From Acidobacteriota bacterium (GTDB taxonomy: Bacteria; Acidobacteriota; CAIWXX01): a DNA stretch of 37,565 bases. The stretch spans positions 1 through 37,565 of the forward strand of contig JACPPM010000226.1 of the NCBI GenBank assembly GCA_016191015.1. The letters are read 5' to 3'. The position numbers and the translations under genes were made by a program. Positions 24,616-32,900 of this stretch are shown one piece after another. Position 1 is the first letter of the stretch; every line of letters starts with the position of its first letter. The notes below the pieces were generated by a model. That model made no database searches, was not told the origin of the DNA, and saw only the letters and a list, made by a program, of their open reading frames with translations.

Positions 24616-27600
24616 ATGCACATCAGACTCTTAGCGCCATTCTCTCTCGCGTTTTTCTCCGCAGTCGCCGGCGGTCACTCCATCTGGGCCGCAGTCGCCG
24701 AAGCGCCACCGGCTGAGCTGAGTCGGACCAAATTCGATGCGCGTGGCCGGCAGGAGGCGATCCTTACCGTGAACCAATTCGGTCGCTACGCGCTCTCGAC
24801 CAGAAGCGGCCAGGGCACATCGCTCCAGGTCGTCGATCGGATGATGGGCCCGGCGGACATCGCAGGGGAGGCCGGGGTGAGAGATGGCAGAGTCGACGCT
24901 TTCTTCGAAGCGGGCACGTACAAAATCGTCACCCGCTCCCACAAAGACGGGCGCGGAACGGTCGATCTCAACGTGCGCTCCTTCAAAGAAATCAATCAGC
25001 CTCAGGCGCCGCTCCTGATCGAGTACAAGCCGATCGACGCCACCCTCGAGGACTGTCAGCAGATGTCCTACTGGCTCGAAATCAAGGAACGACGTTTTGT
25101 CTACATCGAAGCCGAAGGGCGCGATCTTGCCGACGTCCGCCTCTGGCAGGACGGCACATGGCTGCTCGACGTGGCGCCGGATACGACTGTGCGGGAGAGC
25201 GTTGGAGGCCACCCTCAAACCTACTGCGCGGTCGTGGCTGATCTGAATCCCGGACTCTACCTCGTCACCGCCTACGGCGGCGTGCCGCAGCCCTGGGCAA
25301 AAGAAACAAATGAGCATCCCTTCCACCTGCGCTACGGCGTGCCGGTCTTGCCGACGAATTCCGACACTCTGACGCGCCTCTCTTCATTCGGCATGGACCG
25401 CTACTTCGTCCCGAAGGAATGCGACTTCTTCTTTCTGCAGCTTCAGGAGAAGAAGGACTTCCGGTTGCAGGTACAGCCTGCTACGAGCGGCGATCATTTT
25501 GGAGAGCCCCGGTACAGCGCCGTGATCAACAAGAAGTCACAGGACCCGGAATGCCTCGTCACCAAAGACGACGGCTCACTCCCCGCCATCGTCACGGTCA
25601 GCGGTCCTCCCGGAGAGATCTATGAGCTGCAGATCTTCCAGCGCCAATGGCGCCTCGCCTTCGATCGGCCCGGTGACCACTGGCTTTCCACGATCCACTC
25701 GGGGCACGTGGAAGACAACATCGATGCCACGGGCTTCCTGGTGGCGGAGGTCTCCGGATCGCCCGACCGGCCTGCCACTTTGGCCACCGCCGACGTGATC
25801 GCGCTCGGATCGGGAAAGAACTGGTCGCGACGGTTCAATCTGCTCGGCGACGAAGACATCTTCTTCTTCATTGAAGAGGCCGGGGACTACGAAGTGAAAT
25901 CCGCCGGGACGGCCGCCTCATTCCGCTTCGTCCCGGCGATCCAGCATCACGTGGAAGGGTTCGAGGCGCCGGCGATGAAGGCGGGCGGCGGCCTCTTCTC
26001 GCTCGACCGCGGCATGTGGCTCCTCGAGATCCACGCGGATCAGAAGGGCATCTTGAAGGTGGCGGTGCAGAAAGCAGGCGGCGTCATGAGCCGCCTGTTC
26101 GAGATGCTCTCATCCGACGAGCCGTCCGACTTTCAGCCCGCCAAAGGCAACGTTCAGTTGAACAAGATCCAATATGATCCGAAGCTCACGTACACACTCT
26201 GGACCAACACGCAGTTCGGCGTCGAGCATGGGTTGATCGTGCGCCCGTACCCACTCAGCCTCGCCGACGCTCTTCCCGTTGTCCTGCGGCCGGGTCAGGA
26301 GCAGACGATCGAATTCACCACCGCCGAAGATTCCCAGCTCATCATCACAACCGGTCCGAGGCCCGTCTACTCGCTGACTGTCGACGGACGCGGATGCCAG
26401 GAGAGCTGCCCCGTGGCGCAAGGTCCACACACTCTCGTCTTCAAGAACAACGGAACGAAGACCAGGCTGTTCTCACTCCGCACCGTTCCGACGCGCCTGC
26501 TCCCGGACAGCAGCCCCCGCTACCTCGACAGCACGGCCCTGCAAGCTCTCCCCAAATTCCCGGTGCTGGCGGAGCAGTCGCCGCAGTACGCCGACTTCGG
26601 CGTCGCGGAGAAGAAGACCTTCATCTTGAACGTTGCCTCGCCGGCTCTTTACAAGATCGAAACAACGGGCCTTTTGAAAACCGCGATCTCGGTTCGTACC
26701 CGATCCAGGATCAAGCTGTTCTCTGCGGAAGCCAACGGCATCGCTCGCAACGCGCTCGTCCAGCAGTATTTGAAAGAGGGTGAATATCAGGTCACCGCGC
26801 AGACGCTCGATCGCTCAGCGGGCCACGCCGGCATCAGATTGGTCCGGACTGATGTGGTCGACGGAGGCGCGTTGACCATCGGCAAGATGGCCAAGAACGC
26901 GGTTCCGGCTGGCTCGGCGGTACAATACACCTTCGAAATCCCCAAGATCGCCGGCTACCAGATCACCACGATCGGCCAGAACAAGTCGTACCATTGCAGA
27001 CTCGAAGACAAGGACAACTGGCCGCTGAGAGATCCCAACGGCGCAACCGGCTTCACCGACGACTACACTCCAGGCACCTATCGGTACATGACCCTCCCGT
27101 GGGACGTCGATACGCTTCGGGTGACAAGGCTGGAGGAAGTAGTGCCGCCGCGGCAGGCCGAGGGACACGGCCCGCACGCCCTACAGCTCGACGTTCCACT
27201 CGAGAACACATGGCGGGAGAGCCCTGCGGGTTCCGCGAGACAACGCGATCTCTATGACATCACGATCCCCGCGCGGCTCGATGCCACCATCACGCTCGGT
27301 AGCGATCAGATGCAGGGGTTTCTGAAAAAGAAAAACGGCGAAGATTACGTCATGGTCGATACCGCACCGCCGGGCAAGGCGTGGACGGGTGCGCTCGACA
27401 TGGGCGACTATCGCCTCGAGGTCGAATGCAGCCGGCCCAACGATCATCTCTCGTACTCGGTCCTCGTGAGCGCCGCCCAGCTCGTCGACGGCTCCGCCCG
27501 GACAATCAGTGCGCCCGGAACGATCGAGGTCAGTGTCGGAACGGAGGGGACGGTCGAGCTGTCGTCCGAGGGGACGCTGGATGTCCGCGGGGCCGTGCTG

Positions 27601-29901
27601 TCCGGCCCCGGCGGAGACATGATCGACACAAACGATGATTCTTTCAACGATTGGAACTTCACGATCGCGCGCCGCCTCCCGGCCGGCAAGTACGTGCTTC
27701 AAGTTGATCCAGTCGGGAAGCAGAGTGGGGATACGACGGTCGCGATGCGGATCCCGGCGGAGGTCAGGCGCGAGGCCGCAGCGATTCCAGGAGACCAGAC
27801 GATCGCGCTCGAAGGAAAGATCAACATCCTCCCGATACCGCCATTGGGAGGCCGCGACCTGCTTGATGTGCGAGCCAGTGGCTCGTCGTTCCTCGGATGT
27901 GTTCTCGAGAGAGTCGATGGTGCCAATGTCACACCCGTGGCCCAGGAGATCGGCCGCGCATGCCGATTGACGGCCGCGGTCGACGCTTCCGCCGCCTACC
28001 AGATCAGGTTGTGGTCGGCGGACCATCAGAGCGAGACGGCGAGACTTCAGATTCAGGCCCTCGCAGCCGGTGTCGTGCCCTTCGCCGATCTGGAGCGTTC
28101 GGTCGAGCTGGTCCCGCAGACGTCCGCGGGCGCCCATGTAGCGGCGGTGACGCTCGACGTGCCCGCCGCCGGGACGTTCCGCGTCGAGCGCTCGGGCGAT
28201 CTCCGCTACGGCACCTCATCCGATCCGTCGCTGACTCCTGCCGAGAGCGACCTGATAGCGCTTCCCGCAGGACTCGTGAAGCTGGCATGGGACTGCAAGG
28301 GCCCGAGCCCGGTGCGGATCAAGGCGAGCAGGTATGTCCTGGATAGTACCCCGGCAGGCGGCTACAGGACCACCATCTCGCGATCACAGCCGCAATCGAT
28401 CGATCTGGCGAACGGCCTCGGTGGCGTGACGGTCCTCACCGCTGAGTCCGTCACCGCTCTCCCGGCTTGCGCGTTCACGGCCGCCGGCGATCGACTCGGC
28501 GCCTATTCCATGACTCAGACCGCCTGCGTGTCCGTAGCGTCTGCCGGGACGCCGTTGAAGGCCAGAATCTGGGACGCGTCATCCACCGGCCCGGCTTCCT
28601 CGCTCTTCACAATCAGGCTGCACAACTTCGGCAAGCCGGGTCAGCCCACGGCACCGCTCCCTCCAGGTCAGATCCTCGAGAAGCTCAACGGCAGCGACCA
28701 GCGCCTCTGGACGCTCCCCGCCGGCGGCAAGCAGATCGATGTGACTCTCGACCCCGGCCTGGTCGCCTTCACCTTCGATGGGAGCGGCGTCTCCGATGTC
28801 GCCTCAGCTCGCGACACCTCCATACAGCACACCTTCGTCACCACCGCCGCGCAGCTCGGTATCGTCAACACTTCTCCGAATCCAGCCTCCTGCAAGGTGA
28901 CGATCCTGAAGAGGGACCCGCAGTCCTTCGAGCTCGAGCTAGCTGCCGGGGAGCCGTTCGAAACCGTCGCGTCTCTCGCCGGCTCGTTCCGGCTGCGGCT
29001 GCCCGCCACTCTCTCGCAGACCCCCGAAGCCGTACTCTCCGTCGCGGGCAACGGCGTCGTCGGCGAATGGACCGACGAACAAGGCGTCGTGCACACCGGC
29101 GATACGTTCGAGGTCGGCGGACATCAGGGATTCGTGACGATCACGCACGCGCCGGGTCTGGTCAAGGCATGGATCGCAGAAAAAGGCGCGCACCAGCGCG
29201 GCCGCTGGGGATCGCTGCCCGAAGCTCCCATTGTTCCCGCGCAGAACGACAGCGCCCTTGTGCTCGACGCCGACGTCCACTGGTACGGCATCAGCCTCTC
29301 GAACCCGTCGGTCATCCATCTGGCCGGCACGCAGCCGGCGGTCGTGGCCATCAGCCGGCGGCTCGAGAATGGCCCGCCGCCGGCGAGCGTCTCCGCCTTT
29401 CTGCAATTGACGGGCCGGAACGACCCGTTCGTGCGAGTGGTCGAGGCCCTTCCGGTCGACCACTTCCTCCTCCCGGGCAACTACGTGATCGGTGTCCGCG
29501 CCATACGCGGCGGCAGGCTCTCGGGCACGATCACCTGTTCGGCGCAGCCCATCCGCCCGATCGGCCCGGACGAATGGATCCTCGCGGGCGGAGAGGCCGA
29601 GACGTTCTACTTCGAGGTGCACGAGAAGAGTTGGATCGGGATCGGAGTGAAAGCCGATCGCGATGCCGTTGACTGCGCGCTCCTGACGAAGGAGGAGCGG
29701 CTTCTCGGCCGGGGGATCCAGCAGTTCGTCCAGATCGATCCGGGCACGTACCTGCTTCGCCTCACACTGCCGCCCGGTGAAGCGCCCGTCCACTACAAGC
29801 CCGTCGTTCTCGGTCTCGAGCCGCCCGGCATCGGACCTCCTCTAGACTACCTGCGGGAGTTCTTTGTCCAGATCGGCCTGACTGAAGGAGGTGCGCAATG
29901 A
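24616..29901 (+). CDS. Very large secreted protein of unknown family, probable alpha-2-macroglobulin partner
   Basis: A 1761-residue exported protein that I do not recognise. GGGAG lies 5 nt before the ATG, and the first ~27 residues form a signal peptide. There is no lipobox and no further membrane segment, so it should be periplasmic, outer-membrane-bound by contact, or secreted. The whole length is beta-rich and built from repeating units of one plan: a strand such as YTFEIPKIAGYQITTIG or FILNVASPALYKIETTG, then 40-60 residues later a strand with (L/F)xxGxYxL, such as FEAGTYKIVTR, LKEGEYQVTA, LDMGDYRLEV, LPAGKYVLQV and IDPGTYLLRL. This recalls pre-peptidase C-terminal (PPC)-like beta-sandwich domains, with perhaps ten or more copies. 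No protease or other catalytic motif was seen. Its stop overlaps the macroglobulin start (ATGA, 29898-29901), so the two are coupled. A role as scaffold or ligand binder for the macroglobulin is inference. Confidence 0.85.
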   Translation: MHIRLLAPFSLAFFSAVAGGHSIWAAVAEAPPAELSRTKFDARGRQEAILTVNQFGRYALSTRSGQGTSLQVVDRMMGPADIAGEAGVRDGRVDAFFEAGTYKIVTRSHKDGRGTVDLNVRSFKEINQPQAPLLIEYKPIDATLEDCQQMSYWLEIKERRFVYIEAEGRDLADVRLWQDGTWLLDVAPDTTVRESVGGHPQTYCAVVADLNPGLYLVTAYGGVPQPWAKETNEHPFHLRYGVPVLPTNSDTLTRLSSFGMDRYFVPKECDFFFLQLQEKKDFRLQVQPATSGDHFGEPRYSAVINKKSQDPECLVTKDDGSLPAIVTVSGPPGEIYELQIFQRQWRLAFDRPGDHWLSTIHSGHVEDNIDATGFLVAEVSGSPDRPATLATADVIALGSGKNWSRRFNLLGDEDIFFFIEEAGDYEVKSAGTAASFRFVPAIQHHVEGFEAPAMKAGGGLFSLDRGMWLLEIHADQKGILKVAVQKAGGVMSRLFEMLSSDEPSDFQPAKGNVQLNKIQYDPKLTYTLWTNTQFGVEHGLIVRPYPLSLADALPVVLRPGQEQTIEFTTAEDSQLIITTGPRPVYSLTVDGRGCQESCPVAQGPHTLVFKNNGTKTRLFSLRTVPTRLLPDSSPRYLDSTALQALPKFPVLAEQSPQYADFGVAEKKTFILNVASPALYKIETTGLLKTAISVRTRSRIKLFSAEANGIARNALVQQYLKEGEYQVTAQTLDRSAGHAGIRLVRTDVVDGGALTIGKMAKNAVPAGSAVQYTFEIPKIAGYQITTIGQNKSYHCRLEDKDNWPLRDPNGATGFTDDYTPGTYRYMTLPWDVDTLRVTRLEEVVPPRQAEGHGPHALQLDVPLENTWRESPAGSARQRDLYDITIPARLDATITLGSDQMQGFLKKKNGEDYVMVDTAPPGKAWTGALDMGDYRLEVECSRPNDHLSYSVLVSAAQLVDGSARTISAPGTIEVSVGTEGTVELSSEGTLDVRGAVLSGPGGDMIDTNDDSFNDWNFTIARRLPAGKYVLQVDPVGKQSGDTTVAMRIPAEVRREAAAIPGDQTIALEGKINILPIPPLGGRDLLDVRASGSSFLGCVLERVDGANVTPVAQEIGRACRLTAAVDASAAYQIRLWSADHQSETARLQIQALAAGVVPFADLERSVELVPQTSAGAHVAAVTLDVPAAGTFRVERSGDLRYGTSSDPSLTPAESDLIALPAGLVKLAWDCKGPSPVRIKASRYVLDSTPAGGYRTTISRSQPQSIDLANGLGGVTVLTAESVTALPACAFTAAGDRLGAYSMTQTACVSVASAGTPLKARIWDASSTGPASSLFTIRLHNFGKPGQPTAPLPPGQILEKLNGSDQRLWTLPAGGKQIDVTLDPGLVAFTFDGSGVSDVASARDTSIQHTFVTTAAQLGIVNTSPNPASCKVTILKRDPQSFELELAAGEPFETVASLAGSFRLRLPATLSQTPEAVLSVAGNGVVGEWTDEQGVVHTGDTFEVGGHQGFVTITHAPGLVKAWIAEKGAHQRGRWGSLPEAPIVPAQNDSALVLDADVHWYGISLSNPSVIHLAGTQPAVVAISRRLENGPPPASVSAFLQLTGRNDPFVRVVEALPVDHFLLPGNYVIGVRAIRGGRLSGTITCSAQPIRPIGPDEWILAGGEAETFYFEVHEKSWIGIGVKADRDAVDCALLTKEERLLGRGIQQFVQIDPGTYLLRLTLPPGEAPVHYKPVVLGLEPPGIGPPLDYLREFFVQIGLTEGGAQ

Positions 29902-32900
29902 CCGTCCGCTTCCCGCTCACAACCAGAGACACAATCATGATCACCGCACTGCCGCTCCTTCTGGCAGCTCTGGCCGGCGCCGCGACCCCAGTCAATCCGA
30001 CTCCCGGCAAGCTCACGATCATTCCGGAGACCTTCGTGCGAGGGTACGACCCCGTGACAGTGTTCTTCGCCGGCGCGACCGGTCCCGGCACGGACGTGCC
30101 TGAGGACCATCCTGAGAAATACGTGAAAGTCTCTCCGTCGCACCCGGGCGAATTCCGCTGGATCGACCCGAGCACCCTGATCTTCAAGCCGGCTGTCCCC
30201 TGGCCGCCGCTCATGCGCTTTCGCTGGACGGCCGGGAGCACGACGAGAACGCTGACGACCATGATGATCCAGCCCGTGGCCATCACACCGTCCGATGGGA
30301 CGACGGGTCTGGATCCCATCGAGGAGCTCACGATTGCGTTCCGCGAGCCGATCGACGTGAAGGATCTCGCGAAGATGGTCACCTTCGAGATCCGAAGATT
30401 GCCCGGTGTCGGGAAGGGGAATGCGCGGTGGCTGACCTCGGAGGACTACGCGATCAAACCCGTGGAACGCGGGTCGCTCAAAGACCAGGCGAGCTACGTC
30501 TTCAGATTCACACGGCCGATCGAAGCCGGGATGAAAGCTGTCCTCCACATCCGGCTCTCGCTGGACGACACCTCTCCGGATTCACTCGTCGAGTACTCAT
30601 TCTCCACAAAAGAGGTGTTTCGCATCCTGGCGGCGGGGTGCGTGGCCGAATCCGAATCGACACCGCAGTCGTGGAGAGAGCGGCCATCATCTTATGAGGA
30701 AGAGGAATACGAGGAGGAAGAGTATGAGGGCGACGACGAGGATGAGGAGTACGAAGAAGAAGAGCAACCCGAGTACGACTACAGCCCATCATACGGCCGG
30801 AACATACTCCTCCCACTGACGACTTCGGGAACGAAATACACGAAAGAGCAGGCCGTCAACGGCGGGACCGGTACGCCGAAGATCGCCATCCAGTTTTCGG
30901 CAGAAATCGCACCGCTGTCACTGTCGGCCGTGAAGTCGCTCGTTCGCTTCTCGCCAACGATCCCGGAGATGAGCTTCACTCAATCAGGTCCGTATCTCTA
31001 CATCACGGGCAAGATGGCGAAAGAGACGGTCTACACCGCCACCATCTCGCCGTCGCCGATCAAGGACAAGACCGGCAGGTTGCTCACAATCGAAGGCCCC
31101 TCGCAGTTCTGTTTCTATTTTCCGCCACAGGCTCCATTCCTGCGCTGGTCGCAGAGCCAGGGGATCATCGAGCGATACGGGCCTCAGATGTTTCCGATGT
31201 CGGGTCGCGGCGACACGCGCGTCGACCTGCGAATCTACAAGGTCGATCCGCTGGATCGCAACTTCTGGCCGTTCCCCGAACAGGCCGTGATTGTGAACGA
31301 GATGGAGGCGCCCCCGGGGCCGGGTGAGGAGCCCGAGCCGGCCGAAAAGCTGCACGACTACCTTCACGCGGATCAGCTCGCCCTTCGCCTCAAAAACATC
31401 GGCGCACCGCCCGTTTCGAAGATCGTCACGGTTCCACTGCGCAAGGAAGGCGGCACGACTCAGTTCGGATTGGCGCTCAAGGAGCACCTGCAGGCCATTT
31501 CCGGTCCGGCTGAGCCCGGCACGTACATTGTCGGTGTGAGACGGCTCAGCGAGGAATCGCAACGCACCTATGTACGCGTCCAGGTGACGGATCTGAGCCT
31601 GACCACGGTCGAGGAGGAAAGGGCGATCGAGTTCCTGGTGACCTCGCTGAAAACAGGCTCGCCCGTCCCCACCGCGACGGTGCTGGTCGAAGGAATTCCG
31701 GAGGGATCGAAAAGCAACGCGTACGAGGCTCTGATCACCGGTGTCACCGACGAGCGCGGGTTGTTCCGTTGGGAGCACAAAGGCCGGATCAAGGCGGATC
31801 TCCGACGGATCATCGTGAGGAACGGCAAGGATACGCTCGTCCTCATGCCGGATGACCCGCCGTACTCGTTCGCCGACAATCATTGGTACGGCCCGCACGG
31901 CACCTGGCTCGAATGGATCACGAATGATCCGTACAAAGACCCGGAAGCGTCGACTCGCATGTGCCACATCCTCACCGAACGGCCGGTCTACCGGCCTGAG
32001 GAAGAGGTCCACATCAAGGGCTACCTGCGCCTGCGCGAACGGGGCCGGCTCACAATCCCGGCGTCCCGCAAGTACGAGATCCTGATCACTGCGCCGGGTG
32101 AGAAGCTCTGGACATTTCCCGTGGAGATCACCGCTGAAGGGAGCTTTTATTTCAAGTTTCAGGAGAAGGAGCTGCCGACCGGCGTCTACACGGCAACTCT
32201 CAGGGACATCGAGGATCAGGAGGAATACGGATCGGTAGACTGGAAAATGGAGGCCTACAAGATCCCGCGCTTTGAGGTGTTGATTCACGGACCGGATCGC
32301 GTGCCGATGGACCGCGAGCTCGAAATGTCGGCCACCGCCAGCTACTACGCGGGTGGCAGAGTCGTCGGCCAACCCGTGCTGTGGCGCGTCACGCAGTTCC
32401 CGTATGCGTATGTGCCCGAGCAGCGAGCGGGGTATCTGTTCTCTTCGGATGAGCGGTTCAGCAGACCGGGGCGCTTTACCAGCACGGGGGCGATCGAGAA
32501 AAGCGACAAGACCGACGACTCGGGCGCCACGAAGATCTCGGTGAATCCAGCGCTGGAAATCGACGCGCGGCCACGGCAGTACATCTTCGAGGTCACGATC
32601 ACCGGCGCCGACGATCAGACCGTCTCCCAGACACGCCAGGTCCTGGCTCTCCCGCCGTTTGTGCTCGGGCTCCAAGTCGACCGCTTCATCAAGAACAGCA
32701 AAACGATCAGCCCGAAGATTATCGCGATCGACGTCGACAACAACCTGCTCGCAGGACAGGAGGTCTCCGTGCGGCTGCTCGCTCGCGAGTGGCATTCGCA
32801 CCTGCGTGAGACCGACTTCGCCGACGGTATTCCGAAATATGTCACCGATATGGTCGATCGCGAGGTCTCGACGACAACGATCTCAACAACAGACAAGCCG

